Notes under the pieces: model-generated
Told to the model about the DNA's origin: nothing
The model's input: only the letters and a program-made list of their open reading frames with translations
Databases searched by the model: none
NCBI RefSeq assembly: GCF_037154075.1
Contig: NZ_JBANRJ010000001.1
Span: forward strand, 1,669,501-1,733,500
DNA length: 64,000 nt
Direction of reading: 5' to 3'
Source of the DNA: Sphingobium aromaticiconvertens
Lineage (GTDB): Bacteria > Pseudomonadota > Alphaproteobacteria > Sphingomonadales > Sphingomonadaceae
Translations under genes and position numbers: made by a program
In this document: positions 17,382 through 26,581 of the stretch, piece after piece
Position numbering within the stretch: the first letter of the stretch is position 1
How the letters are laid out: each line of letters starts with the position of its first letter

Positions 17382-18011
17382 ATGATGACAGAAGCCACAC
17401 CCAAAGCCGCGCCCACTCATGGCGGCACCCTAAGCCTCGCGCTCGACTTCGGCCCGCTGCTCGCTTTCTTCCTCGCCTACAAGTTCGCGGGCGTCATCAT
17501 GGGCACCGCTATCTTCATGGCGGCAATCGTCGTTGCGGTGATCCTGTCGAAAGTGAAGCTGGGCAAGGTGTCGCCCATGCTCTGGCTTTCGGCCTTGCTG
17601 GTGCTGTTTTTCGGTAGCCTGACCATCTATTTTCATGACCAGAAATTCATCCAGATCAAGCCGACGATCATCTACGCCTTCTTCGCGCTGATGCTGCTGG
17701 GGGGGCTGATGCGGGGCAAGCCGTTGCTCAAATATCTGCTTCAGGCCGCCTATGACGGCCTGTCGGAAGAGGGTTGGCGCAAGCTGTCGCGCAACTGGGC
17801 CTTCTTCTTCATATTCATGGCGGTCGCCAACGAAGCGATGCGTGCCAGCCTGACCTTCGACACCTGGCTGGCGGTCAAAGTCTGGGGCGTCACCATCGTC
17901 TCGGTCGTCTTCGCCGCAGCCAACATTCCCATGCTGATGCGTCACGGCCTGACCCTTGGCGACAAGCTTGAAAGCGACGAGATCGGCGAAACGACGCCTC
18001 CACAGGGATAA
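17382..18011 (+). CDS. yciB: Inner membrane-spanning protein YciB (IspZ family)
   Basis: The 209-residue protein has five to six membrane segments and the family pattern DFGPLLAFFLAYKFAG, then FHDQKFIQIKPTIIY and LSRNWAFFFIFMAVANE. YciB/IspZ proteins affect cell-envelope integrity and septation. Its position directly after ftsY (21 bases) is typical for the class. Two adjacent ATGs serve as possible starts. Confidence 0.93.
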   Translation: MMTEATPKAAPTHGGTLSLALDFGPLLAFFLAYKFAGVIMGTAIFMAAIVVAVILSKVKLGKVSPMLWLSALLVLFFGSLTIYFHDQKFIQIKPTIIYAFFALMLLGGLMRGKPLLKYLLQAAYDGLSEEGWRKLSRNWAFFFIFMAVANEAMRASLTFDTWLAVKVWGVTIVSVVFAAANIPMLMRHGLTLGDKLESDEIGETTPPQG

Positions 18012-18102
18012 GCAAGCCAAACATCGCCGGAGCGACACGCATGCCCCTTCTCCGCCGCGCCCGCGCTTCCTAAGCTTCCTGCCACAACGGAACGGGAGCA
18101 GG

Positions 18103-18969
18103 ATGATGGCAGAAGCACAGGCCCGCGTCGCGGTCGTGACGGGCGCAAGTTCGGGGATCGGCAAGGCGCTCGCGAAAGCACTTGCTGGTCAGGGCTGGCG
18201 CATCATCGGCACCGGACGGGATGCCGCCCGCACGGCGGTGGCGGAGCGCGAAATCAACGCTGCCTCTTCGGGCGCGCCTGTCACCATGCTCCGTGCAGAT
18301 CTTTCGCTGCTGGCGGACGCAGGGCAACTCGCGCGCGACATCGCGGCGCACACCGACCGTATCGACCTGCTGGTGAATAATGCTGGTGGGATGACCAACC
18401 GGCTGGTGATGACATCCGAAGGGCTGGAGGCAAACTTTGCCGTCAATCATCTTGGTCCCTTCGTCCTGACCCGCGACCTGCTGCCGCTCCTTCGTGTTGC
18501 GGCGGCTGAAGTGCCTGCGGGTTCCGTCCGCATCCTCAATACTGCGTCCGACGCCAGTGAGATGATCCCCGGTATCAATCTGGATGACATGCAGAATCTG
18601 GAGCGCTTTAGTCCCGGCCTCTCTTATTGCACCGGCAAACTCGCCAATGTCCTTTTCGCTCGAGCGCTGGCGACCCGGCTGGCGGGAGAGGACATCGTGG
18701 CTCATGCCGTGCATCCAGGTGCAGTCGATTCCAACTTCTTCTCCTACGCCCCCGCCGACACGCAAGAGCGTTCGCGCGGCATGGAGAAGGCGACCGAAGA
18801 GGAAGGCGCCGACACGCTGCTTTGGCTCTCCACCGCACCGGAGGGTGGACAGGGCAGCGGCGGCTACTGGTACAGGCGCCAGCCCCGCACACCCAATCCG
18901 ATCGTGAATGATCCGGCACTGGTCGCGCGCTTCTGGGAAGAGAGCGAAAAGTTGGTCGCTGGGCGGTAG
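18103..18969 (+). CDS. Short-chain dehydrogenase/reductase
   Basis: The 288-residue NAD(P)-dependent SDR has the cofactor motif VTGASSGIGKALA, the NNAGG motif, a catalytic Ser in ILNTASD and the YxxxK motif (SYCTGKLAN). The size and the C-terminal region resemble retinol-dehydrogenase-like SDRs. The Arg following the glycine motif region (TGRDAAR) suggests NADPH preference. Substrate unknown. The start ATG-ATG at 18103 follows GGGAGCAGG. It converges on chvG. Confidence 0.88.
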   Translation: MMAEAQARVAVVTGASSGIGKALAKALAGQGWRIIGTGRDAARTAVAEREINAASSGAPVTMLRADLSLLADAGQLARDIAAHTDRIDLLVNNAGGMTNRLVMTSEGLEANFAVNHLGPFVLTRDLLPLLRVAAAEVPAGSVRILNTASDASEMIPGINLDDMQNLERFSPGLSYCTGKLANVLFARALATRLAGEDIVAHAVHPGAVDSNFFSYAPADTQERSRGMEKATEEEGADTLLWLSTAPEGGQGSGGYWYRRQPRTPNPIVNDPALVARFWEESEKLVAGR

Positions 18970-18980
18970 CGAACAACCGC

Positions 18981-20498
18981 CTATTCCGAAACGATGCCCG
19001 GATCTTTCTCCAACGCCATTGGCAGGCGCACGATGAAGCAGGCGCCGCTCAGATCGTCTTCGCGGTCGCCAATGCTGATTTTGCCCTGATGCCCCTCGAC
19101 GATCGAGCGGGCGATGGCGAGGCCCAGGCCGGAATGTTTGCCGAACGTCTCGCCCTCCGGCCGGACGCTGTGGAAGCGGCGGAAGATATGTTCACGCTCC
19201 GCTTCCGGCACACCCGGTCCTTCATCCTCGACGCTGACGAGCACTTCATTTTCCGCAACGGTCGCGATGATTTTCACCAGTGCGCCGTCGGGTGAGAAGG
19301 AAACGGCGTTGTCGATCAGGTTTTCAAGCACGCGGACCAGTCGCTGCTCCTCGCCCAACACCACGGCGACATTGCGGCGCGGGCGGGCAAAGGCCAGCCG
19401 CACGCCGCGCGGTACGCCCCGCGCCTCGCGCGCTACGACCAGTTGCTCGATCAGCAGCCCCAGATCGATTGGTACGAAGCGCGTGTGGGAAAGCTGGGCA
19501 TCGATCCGACTCGCTTCGGCAATGTCCGTCACCAATCGGTCGAGCCGCCGTACATCGTCCCGTGCGATCGCCATCAATTGCTCATGCAGGTCCGGCCGCT
19601 CGGCCTTGTCGATTCGGTCGAGCGTCTCCAGCGCCGATCGCAGCGAGGCGATGGGATTCTTCAATTCATGGCTGACATCGGCCGCGAAGGCGTCGGTGGC
19701 GTCGATCCGTTGGCGCAGGCCCTGGCTCATGTCCGACAAGGCGCGTGCCAGCATCCCGATCTCGTCGCGACGGTCGGGCAGGCGGGGCACGGACACCTGG
19801 CGCGCGCGACCCAGCCGCACGCGCACTGCGGCCCGCGCCAGCTGCTGGAGCGGGCGCACGATGGTTCGCGCCAGGAACAGCGACAACAGCACCGACGCCA
19901 GCGCCGCCACCGCCAGCACAAGACCCAGCCGCAGCCGCTCCGCTCGCACCGTGCGAGTGATGTCACGCGCATTTTCGGTCGCCAGCAGGCTCCCGCCGCC
20001 CGGCATTGCCACCGCGGCGGTGATCATGAACGTCCGATCCGGGGCGTAGCGATTGAACGATTGGGGTCGTCCGGTTTTCAGCGCCGCGACCACCTCTGGC
20101 CAGGCCTCCGCGCGGTCGATCGTCGGCTCCTCGAAATCGGGTGGCCGGTCGGCCGACACCACGCGGTCCATCATTTTGTCGAGGAAGCGGGCGACATGCC
20201 GCTGCCATGACTCCTCGGAGGGCAAGCGCAGGCGATATTGCGGCGCGTCCATGCGGAAACTGTCGCTGACCAGTTGCCCGCTGACATCATAGCGGCGCAC
20301 CCGGTCGCTGGTCTGGCGCGAATAGGCGGCGATCAGCGCGTCCTGCCGCGTCGGTGGCGCCGCCTGAAGGCCCAGCGCCAGCAGCTTCAGTTCGCGGGCC
20401 GACTGTTCCAACCGTGCGTCGACGATCCGTGTGCGATAGCTGTCGAGGTAGAAGAACCCGCCGGCCAACAGGGCCAGGGCGAAGACATTGACCGCCAT
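18981..20498 (-). CDS. chvG: Sensor histidine kinase ChvG
   Basis: This is the membrane sensor of the ChvG-ChvI system, which in alphaproteobacteria responds to acid and envelope stress. The 505-residue protein has a first membrane segment at residues 3-20, a periplasmic sensor region to about 190, and a second membrane segment. HAMP, a HisKA domain with the phospho-His in FAADVSHELKNPIASLRSALE, and a HATPase with DEGPGVP and GLGLAIAR follow. The frame is open further upstream without an ATG, GTG or TTG until it meets chvI. A CTG at 20564, nine bases past the chvI stop, is possible and would add the usual cytoplasmic N-terminus. Confidence 0.9.
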   Translation of the reverse strand: MAVNVFALALLAGGFFYLDSYRTRIVDARLEQSARELKLLALGLQAAPPTRQDALIAAYSRQTSDRVRRYDVSGQLVSDSFRMDAPQYRLRLPSEESWQRHVARFLDKMMDRVVSADRPPDFEEPTIDRAEAWPEVVAALKTGRPQSFNRYAPDRTFMITAAVAMPGGGSLLATENARDITRTVRAERLRLGLVLAVAALASVLLSLFLARTIVRPLQQLARAAVRVRLGRARQVSVPRLPDRRDEIGMLARALSDMSQGLRQRIDATDAFAADVSHELKNPIASLRSALETLDRIDKAERPDLHEQLMAIARDDVRRLDRLVTDIAEASRIDAQLSHTRFVPIDLGLLIEQLVVAREARGVPRGVRLAFARPRRNVAVVLGEEQRLVRVLENLIDNAVSFSPDGALVKIIATVAENEVLVSVEDEGPGVPEAEREHIFRRFHSVRPEGETFGKHSGLGLAIARSIVEGHQGKISIGDREDDLSGACFIVRLPMALEKDPGIVSE

Positions 20499-20572
20499 GA
20501 TCCGTGGCGTCAGGCTGACGCGCCCGGACCATCGCGATGCGATGTCGACCTCTTTAGTCCTCAGAAAAACGC

Positions 20573-21277
20573 CTATTCCTCCGAAAAGCGATAGCCAGCG
20601 CCATAAAGCGTGTCGATCGCGTTGAAGTCATGGTCAATCTCGCGGAACTTGCGCCGCAGTCGCTTGATGTGGCTGTCGATGGTCCGGTCATCGACATAGA
20701 CATCGTCCTGATAGGCGGCGTCCATCAACTGGTTGCGGTTCTTGACGACGCCGGGGCGGACGGCCAGCGTTTCCAGGATCAGGAATTCGGTGACGGTCAG
20801 GGTCACGTCCTCTCCCTTCCACTTCACGCGATGGCGCGCAGGGTCCATCTCCAGTCGGCCGCGGATGATGGGTTCGGCGGCCGGCTCGTCCGGCGTGGCG
20901 GGGGTGCGGCTGGCGTCGGCCCGGCGCAGGATGGCGCGGATGCGGGCGATCAGCAGTCGTTGCGAAAAGGGTTTGGAGATATAATCGTCTGCGCCCATCG
21001 CCAGGCCCAGCGCTTCATCCAGTTCGTCGGTCTTGGACGTCAGGAAGATGACCGGCATCTGGCTGCGCTCACGCAGTCTCCGCAGCAGTTCGATCCCGTC
21101 CATCTGCGGCATCTTGACATCGAAGACGGCCAGGTCTGCGGGATTATCCAGCAGGGCTTTCAGCGCCGTTTCCGGGTCCGTATAGATGCGCGTGATGAAG
21201 CCCTCCGCCTGAAGGGCGATGGATACCGAGGTCAGGATATTCTTGTCGTCATCCACCAGGGCGATGGTTGCGGTCAT
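20573..21277 (-). CDS. chvI: Response regulator ChvI
   Basis: The 234-residue OmpR-type regulator has a receiver domain (residues 1-120) with acidic pocket DDD, phospho-acceptor Asp in [11 protein letters not shown] and conserved Lys in ISKPFSQR. The C-terminal winged helix contains [12 protein letters not shown] and [16 protein letters not shown]. It is closely followed by chvG and is divergent from pckA, the arrangement known from rhizobia. The start [11 protein letters not shown] is chosen because upstream codons encode no receiver sequence. Confidence 0.94.
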   Translation of the reverse strand: MTATIALVDDDKNILTSVSIALQAEGFITRIYTDPETALKALLDNPADLAVFDVKMPQMDGIELLRRLRERSQMPVIFLTSKTDELDEALGLAMGADDYISKPFSQRLLIARIRAILRRADASRTPATPDEPAAEPIIRGRLEMDPARHRVKWKGEDVTLTVTEFLILETLAVRPGVVKNRNQLMDAAYQDDVYVDDRTIDSHIKRLRRKFREIDHDFNAIDTLYGAGYRFSEE

Positions 21278-21557
21278 GCACTCTTTCCATGTCGGCGCGG
21301 CCTGGCGGGCCAGGTGGGTTCGACCGCTATACCATGGCGCGCCCTGCCGCAAGGAAGTCGGCCCGGTCACTCATGTGGTGCAATGACGGATGAGAAGAGG
21401 AAATGAAGGGGTAGGGCGGGCCGCCGCCATTTGACGGCGGTAGCGCTTATGCCTATGCGATTTGGCATTCGAAGCGTTCATGCTGCGCGCAATGATGCGG
21501 CAGGGCGGGTCGGACAGGTCGTTTTACGGCTGAACATCATTATCAGGAGAATTGAGC

Positions 21558-23153
21558 GTGCAGGCCCAATCCGCAACTACTCTGGCAGACCAGGGTATAT
21601 CGACGCGTGCGTCGACTTTCTGGAATCTTGGCACCGCCCCGCTGGTCGAAGCCTCGCTCGCCAATGGCGAAGGCATGATGGCGAAGGACGGCCCGTTGGT
21701 CGTCAAGACCGGCAAGCATACCGGCCGATCGGCCAAGGACAAGTTCATCGTCCGCGATGCAGAAACCGAATCCACCGTCTGGTGGGGTTCGACCAATGTT
21801 CCCATGACCCCCGCGCATTTCGCTGCGCTGAAGGAAGATTTTTTGCATGCGCTGGGTGACAAGGACAAGCTGTATGTCGCCGACCTGTTCGGCGGCTCGC
21901 AGCCCGAACATCGCGTAAACGTCCGCGTCATCAACGAATTTGCCTGGCACAACCTCTTCATCCGTACCCTGCTGGTGCGTCCTAAGGCGGAGGAACTGGC
22001 CAGCTTCACGCCCGAATATACGATCATCGACCTGCCCAGTTTCCGCGCCGATCCCGCGCGTCACGGCAGCCGCAGCGAAACGGTGATCGCGGTCAATTTC
22101 ACCGAGAAGCTGATCCTGATCGGCGGCACCGCCTATGCCGGCGAAATGAAGAAGTCGGTCTTCGGCATCCTCAACTATCTGCTGCCGGTAAAGGGCGTTA
22201 TGCCTATGCATTGCTCGGCCAATATCGGTCCCAATGGCGACACCGCCGTCTTCTTCGGCCTGTCGGGCACCGGCAAGACGACCCTGTCCGCCGACGCCAG
22301 CCGCACGCTGATCGGCGATGACGAACATGGCTGGTCCGACACGGCGGTCTTCAATTTTGAAGGTGGCTGCTATGCCAAGATGATCAACCTGTCGGCCGAG
22401 GCCGAGCCGGAGATCTTCGCCACAACCAAGCGATTCGGCACGGTGCTGGAAAATGTCGTGATCGACCCCGTGACGCGGGAAATCGACCTGGACGACAACA
22501 GCCTCGCGGAGAACAGCCGTGGCTCTTATCCGATCGACTTCATCCCGAATGCGTCGGAGAAGAATCTGGGGCCGGTGCCGCAGAACATCATCTTCCTGAC
22601 CGCCGACGCTTATGGCGTCCTGCCGCCCATTTCGCGGCTGACCCCGGATCAGGCTATGTATCACTTCCTGTCCGGCTACACTGCGCGCGTCGCGGGGACC
22701 GAGATCGGCGTGACCGAGCCGAGCGCGACCTTCTCGACCTGCTTTGGCGCGCCCTTCATGCCGCGTCATCCGTCGGTCTACGGCAATTTGCTCAAGGAGC
22801 GGATCGCCAAGGGTGGCGTCACTTGCTGGCTGGTCAACACGGGCTGGACGGGCGGCAAATATGGTGTTGGCCGCCGTATGCCGATCAAGGCGACTCGCGC
22901 GCTGCTCAATGCTGCGCTCGATGGCAGCCTGAACAACGCAGTTTTCCGCACCGATCCTAATTTCGGGTTCGAGGTGCCGACGGCTGTATCGGGCGTGGAC
23001 ACCGCCATCCTCGATCCGCGCGAGACCTGGGCCGACAAGGCGGCTTATGACGACACCGCGGCCAAGCTGGTCAAGCAGTTCGTCGACAATTTTGCCCAGT
23101 TTGAGGATCATGTCGATGCCTCGGTCCGTCAGGCCGCGCTTACGGCTGCCTGA
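21558..23153 (+). CDS. pckA: Phosphoenolpyruvate carboxykinase (ATP)
   Basis: PckA converts oxaloacetate and ATP to phosphoenolpyruvate at the start of gluconeogenesis. The roughly 531-residue protein has the kinase-1a P-loop [16 protein letters not shown], the kinase-2 segment [11 protein letters not shown], and the substrate loop [16 protein letters not shown] region. A GTG at 21558 lies eight bases after AGGAG; a TTG at 21552 is in frame but too close to it. The gene is divergent from chvI, and in rhizobia ChvI influences pckA-linked metabolism, so coregulation is plausible. A terminator follows at 23175. Confidence 0.95.
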   Translation: MQAQSATTLADQGISTRASTFWNLGTAPLVEASLANGEGMMAKDGPLVVKTGKHTGRSAKDKFIVRDAETESTVWWGSTNVPMTPAHFAALKEDFLHALGDKDKLYVADLFGGSQPEHRVNVRVINEFAWHNLFIRTLLVRPKAEELASFTPEYTIIDLPSFRADPARHGSRSETVIAVNFTEKLILIGGTAYAGEMKKSVFGILNYLLPVKGVMPMHCSANIGPNGDTAVFFGLSGTGKTTLSADASRTLIGDDEHGWSDTAVFNFEGGCYAKMINLSAEAEPEIFATTKRFGTVLENVVIDPVTREIDLDDNSLAENSRGSYPIDFIPNASEKNLGPVPQNIIFLTADAYGVLPPISRLTPDQAMYHFLSGYTARVAGTEIGVTEPSATFSTCFGAPFMPRHPSVYGNLLKERIAKGGVTCWLVNTGWTGGKYGVGRRMPIKATRALLNAALDGSLNNAVFRTDPNFGFEVPTAVSGVDTAILDPRETWADKAAYDDTAAKLVKQFVDNFAQFEDHVDASVRQAALTAA

Positions 23154-23174
23154 CCGGGCGAACAGGCGAATTGA

Positions 23175-23208
23175 AGGGACCGGGTGCAGGCGCATCCGGT
23201 CCCTTTTC
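23175..23208 (+). terminator. Rho-independent terminator of pckA
   Basis: AGGGACCGG (23175-23183) pairs with CCGGTCCCT (23196-23204) around a twelve-base loop, followed by TTTCC. It starts 22 bases after the pckA stop. Confidence 0.8.
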
Positions 23209-23271
23209 CTTTTCCCGCTACCCGGTTCGGTGCTATTCTTGGGTGATCTATAAAGGGCGGAGTATAAGGCG

Positions 23272-23589
23272 ATGAGCATGTTCGACGGTATCCTTGGCAA
23301 TCTGGGCGGGCTTCAGGCAGTCGCCGACAAGCTTGGCCTCCAGCCCGAGCAGATGCAGGCGTTGATGAGCGAGATCAGCGCGAAGATTTCGGGCGGGAAT
23401 ACCGACATTTCCGCGCTGGCCTCGACGGCTGCCGAACATGGCGTTTCGGCGGACAAGTTGCAGGAACTGCTTGGCCAGTTTGGCGGGGCCGATGGCATCA
23501 TGGGATCGCTGGGCGGTATGTTGGATAAGGATGGCGACGGCAGCCCCCTGAACGATCTTGCCGGATTGGCGAAGGGCTTGTTCGGCTGA
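23272..23589 (+). CDS. Small DUF937/YidB-like protein
   Basis: This is a 105-residue protein rich in Gly, Leu and Asp. It has an N-terminal helical segment (MFDGILGNLGGLQAVADKLG) and a central SALASTAAEHGVSADKLQELL helix. A C-terminal DKDGDGSPLNDL segment resembles an EF-hand calcium loop. This layout fits small DUF937/YidB-like proteins; their role is unknown. It is flanked by the pckA terminator and the ferredoxin reductase gene. Confidence 0.75.
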   Translation: MSMFDGILGNLGGLQAVADKLGLQPEQMQALMSEISAKISGGNTDISALASTAAEHGVSADKLQELLGQFGGADGIMGSLGGMLDKDGDGSPLNDLAGLAKGLFG

Positions 23590-23747
23590 TAAAAGCAGCG
23601 GGAAAGGGCTGCCTTTCCCCCGGACAAGTTTTTTCGCCTTGCCTTCCTGCGCCGCAACGGCCATTTCGCAGAAGATCACTTATTGCGAATGGTACGCAAC
23701 TAGCGCCGATGCGGGGCGATGCGGATACCCATGGCAGGGGACAGGTT

Positions 23748-24563
23748 TTGAACGACGTTACGACTGCACCAACGGCGCTTGAGCCGACCGCGAGCCTTTC
23801 TGTAGAGAAGGTGTTGTCGGTCCATCACTGGAACGAGCATCTTTTCAGTTTCAAGATCAGTCGTCCCGCCAGCTTCCGCTTCCGGTCGGGCGAGTTCGTG
23901 ATGATCGGCCTGCGCGGCGACAATGGCAAGCCGCTGCTGCGCGCCTATTCGGTCGCCAGCCCCGCCTGGGCAGAAGAACTGGAGTTCCTGTCGATCAAGG
24001 TGCAGGACGGCCCGCTGACCTCCAAGCTCCAGCTCATCCAGCCGGGTGACGACATCTATCTGGGCCGCAAACCCACCGGCACGCTCGTTACCGATGCGCT
24101 ATTGCCGGGCAAGCGCCTGTTCATGCTGTCGACCGGCACCGGCCTCGCCCCCTTCCTCAGCCTGGCGCGCGACCCCGACGTTTATGAATTTTACGAGGCT
24201 GTGGTGGCGATCCATTCGGTCCGCCGGGTCAGCGACCTGGCTTTCCATGACGATCTGGATTCCAAGCTGGCGGGCGATCCGCTGGTCGAGGAACAGGCGG
24301 CGCAGCAGTTCCACTATGTGCCGACCGTCACCCGCGAACCCTTTCATCGCAACCAGCGCATCGACAAGCTGGTCGCAGACGGCTCGTTGTTCGAGGGCAT
24401 TCCGGGGGCTGCAAAGTTCGATCCAGAAACCGACCGGATCATGATGTGCGGCAGCATGGAGATGATCAAGGATTTCGCGGCGTATTTCGAGGCGAACGGT
24501 TTCACCGAAGGCTCCAACGCCGCACCGGGCCAGTTTGTTATCGAGCGGGCATTCGTCGGGTAG
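23748..24563 (+). CDS. fpr: Ferredoxin-NADP reductase
   Basis: The enzyme of about 271 residues transfers electrons between NADPH and ferredoxin or flavodoxin through FAD. Residues 25-115 form the FAD barrel, with LLRAYSVASP as the flavin motif, and the C-terminal half is the NADP-binding fold, with LSTGTGLAPFLSLARD and MCGSMEMIKD. The end FVIERAFVG is typical of bacterial FPR, subclass I. The TTG at 23748 is preferred since GGGGACAGG lies upstream; an earlier in-frame ATG at 23709 would add an unconserved leader. Confidence 0.9.
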   Translation: MNDVTTAPTALEPTASLSVEKVLSVHHWNEHLFSFKISRPASFRFRSGEFVMIGLRGDNGKPLLRAYSVASPAWAEELEFLSIKVQDGPLTSKLQLIQPGDDIYLGRKPTGTLVTDALLPGKRLFMLSTGTGLAPFLSLARDPDVYEFYEAVVAIHSVRRVSDLAFHDDLDSKLAGDPLVEEQAAQQFHYVPTVTREPFHRNQRIDKLVADGSLFEGIPGAAKFDPETDRIMMCGSMEMIKDFAAYFEANGFTEGSNAAPGQFVIERAFVG

Positions 24564-24596
24564 ATGCGGCCTGTTGCCGGGCAAATGACGTAGCGT

Positions 24597-24983
24597 TTAT
24601 TTCGATAGGGTCGTGGCGCCGGGCGTGTTTTGCCCGGTAAAACGCGGGTCGATCTTGCGCGCCTTGGCGAAGGGGAGCGAGTAGGCTGGATAATATCTCT
24701 GTCCGTCACGGTTGAGATATAGAATCCACGTATGGCCGACTTTGGGCGTCGGCTCGCCAGGAATGCAACTTCCATCACGGCGGCTGATGATGAATGTGCT
24801 GGCACGAGGAACGCCGGGCGCGCTGCTGATCGTGCTTACTGTCGCTTCCCAGCATTCGAGATCAGGCTTGCGCGGGCATATGCGATTGGTGCGAACAATT
24901 GTGGCGGTTACGATCCTGTTATACTCACGCTGCACTAATGTATCCGGAATGAAAAACGACACAGGCCAGCGCGAGTTTTCCAT
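24597..24983 (-). CDS. Hypothetical protein, possibly missing its signal peptide by frameshift
   Basis: This is a 128-residue protein of no family I recognise. It contains three cysteines (NRICPRKPDLECW and DGSCIPG), suggesting an exported, disulfide-bonded protein, and a conserved-looking C-terminal WILYLNRDGQRYYPAYSLPF. No signal peptide precedes it in this frame. The +1 frame just upstream encodes a hydrophobic leader-like stretch (LALACVVFHSGYISAA) from a TTG at about 24998 to a stop near 24940. A single-base change may have separated signal and body. Coding status moderate. Confidence 0.55.
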   Translation of the reverse strand: MENSRWPVSFFIPDTLVQREYNRIVTATIVRTNRICPRKPDLECWEATVSTISSAPGVPRASTFIISRRDGSCIPGEPTPKVGHTWILYLNRDGQRYYPAYSLPFAKARKIDPRFTGQNTPGATTLSK

Positions 24984-25058
24984 TCGCTAGCGCAAACGTC
25001 AAAGCGATTATGCCTAAATGGCGCATATTACGCCGATCGCTAAACATCACATGCTCCG

Positions 25059-25502
25059 TCAGGCAGGCTCGACCATCAGCACGGATGCGTCCGCGCCGAC
25101 GATCCGTACCCGCGCACCGACCGGCGCATCACCGCCCCGGCACGACCAGACGCCATCATCCACCCGCACACGCCCGCGCCCGTTCTCGATCGGTTCCACC
25201 ACGGTCACGATTTCGCCGATCAGCCGCGCGGTGCGGTCGTTCAGCAGCGGGTCCGACGATGCGACGGGATTGTCCGCATACCAGCGCCGCCCCGCCCAGG
25301 TGGCAAGCAGGCACAGCAGCGCAAAGATCACCATCTGCACCGCCGTGCCGATAGGCAGCAGGAAGGAGAGGAGGCCGGTCGCCGCCGCCGCCGCCGCGAT
25401 CCAGATCAGGAAGATGCCAGGCAGGATGATTTCGCCAATGCCCAGCATCACCGCGAAGATCAGCCACCACCAATGGGTGTCCAGCGTTTCCACCCAGGTC
25501 AT
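25059..25502 (-). CDS. NfeD family membrane protein
   Basis: The 147-residue protein has two to three N-terminal membrane segments (WWWLIFAVMLGIGEIILPGIFLIWI and following). The C-terminal OB-fold (NfeD) runs from about residue 85, with GEIVTVVEPIENGRGRVRVDDGVW. It is a short NfeD1b-type partner of stomatin-like proteins. The ATG overlaps the stop of the upstream SPFH gene (ATGA), so the two are translationally coupled. Confidence 0.9.
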   Translation of the reverse strand: MTWVETLDTHWWWLIFAVMLGIGEIILPGIFLIWIAAAAAATGLLSFLLPIGTAVQMVIFALLCLLATWAGRRWYADNPVASSDPLLNDRTARLIGEIVTVVEPIENGRGRVRVDDGVWSCRGGDAPVGARVRIVGADASVLMVEPA

Positions 25503-26491
25503 CAGGCCTGACCCTGACCAGATTGAGCCTGCCCGAAGGGACCACGCCGAGGCGGCGGTGGCGGGGTGGAAACAGGCGCGCCGTCACTGCCCAGCGCTTC
25601 TTTCGCCAGCGCGCCGATTCCGCCCAGCGTCCCGATCAGTTGCGTGGCCTCCACCGGGAACAGGATCGTCTTGGCATTGGGGGAGGTTGCGAATTGCGAC
25701 ACCGCCTCCACATATTTTTGCGCGATGAAATAATTGAGCGCCTGCGGATTGCCGGACGAAATCGCCTCCGACACCATCTGCGTCGCCTTGGCCTCCGCCT
25801 CCGCTTCGCGTTCGCGCGCTTCTGCGTCGCGGAAGGCAGCCTCGCGGCGGCCTTCGGCCTGCAAGATCTGGCCTTGCTTTTCACCCTCGGCGCGCAGAAT
25901 TTCAGATGCACGCATTCCTTCTGCATCCAGAATGTTGGCGCGCTTCTCACGCTCCGCCTTCATCTGGCGGCCCATGGCGTTGACGATGTCGGCGGGCGGG
26001 CGAATGTCCTTCAACTCGACGCGCGTGATCTTGATGCCCCAGGCGTTGGTCGCATGATCGACCACCGATAGCAGCCGCGCATTGATCTCATCGCGCTTGG
26101 ACAGGGTTTCGTCGAGGTCCATCGACCCCATGACGGTCCGCAGGTTGGTCGTTGCGAGCTGCATGATCGCGACATAGAGTTCCGACACTTCGTAGGCTGC
26201 CTTGGCTGCGTCCAGCACCTGAAAGAAGACGACGCCATCGACCGACACCATGGCGTTATCCTTGGTGATGATCTCCTGCCCCGGAATATCGACAACCTGC
26301 TCCATCATGTTGATCTTGCGACCGACGGCGTAAAAGAAGGCGGGATAGAAATTGAGGCCGGGCTTCGCGACTTCTGTAAAGCGGCCGAACCGCTCGATCG
26401 TATATTGATAGCCCTGGCGCACTACCTTGATACTGGCGGCCAGATAGATGATGACCAGCAGGCTCAGTCCCAATGCAAATGTCGTCATCAT
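25502..26491 (-). CDS. qmcA: SPFH/Band 7 (stomatin-like, QmcA-type) protein
   Basis: The 329-residue protein has an N-terminal membrane anchor (residues 3-22) and a Band 7 domain (VRQGYQYTIERFGRF to about 190). A long Ala/Glu/Arg coiled coil (residues 190-260) and a proline-rich tail follow. SPFH proteins oligomerise in membrane microdomains and affect quality control or membrane organisation. Two consecutive ATGs give the start at 26491. Pairing with NfeD is the standard bacterial module. Confidence 0.93.
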   Translation of the reverse strand: MMTTFALGLSLLVIIYLAASIKVVRQGYQYTIERFGRFTEVAKPGLNFYPAFFYAVGRKINMMEQVVDIPGQEIITKDNAMVSVDGVVFFQVLDAAKAAYEVSELYVAIMQLATTNLRTVMGSMDLDETLSKRDEINARLLSVVDHATNAWGIKITRVELKDIRPPADIVNAMGRQMKAEREKRANILDAEGMRASEILRAEGEKQGQILQAEGRREAAFRDAEAREREAEAEAKATQMVSEAISSGNPQALNYFIAQKYVEAVSQFATSPNAKTILFPVEATQLIGTLGGIGALAKEALGSDGAPVSTPPPPPRRGPFGQAQSGQGQA

Positions 26492-26581
26492 GCCTCTTTT
26501 CTCCCCTGTTTCGGGCTTGACTATGGCTGCAAATGGGGGCGTGGGGAAGCGAAACCGACGGCCAACAGAGGATGCCCGCAC

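Noticed and set aside
21543..23300. 585-codon frame antisense to pckA
   Set aside because: No domain pattern; an artefact of high third-position GC opposite a well-identified enzyme.
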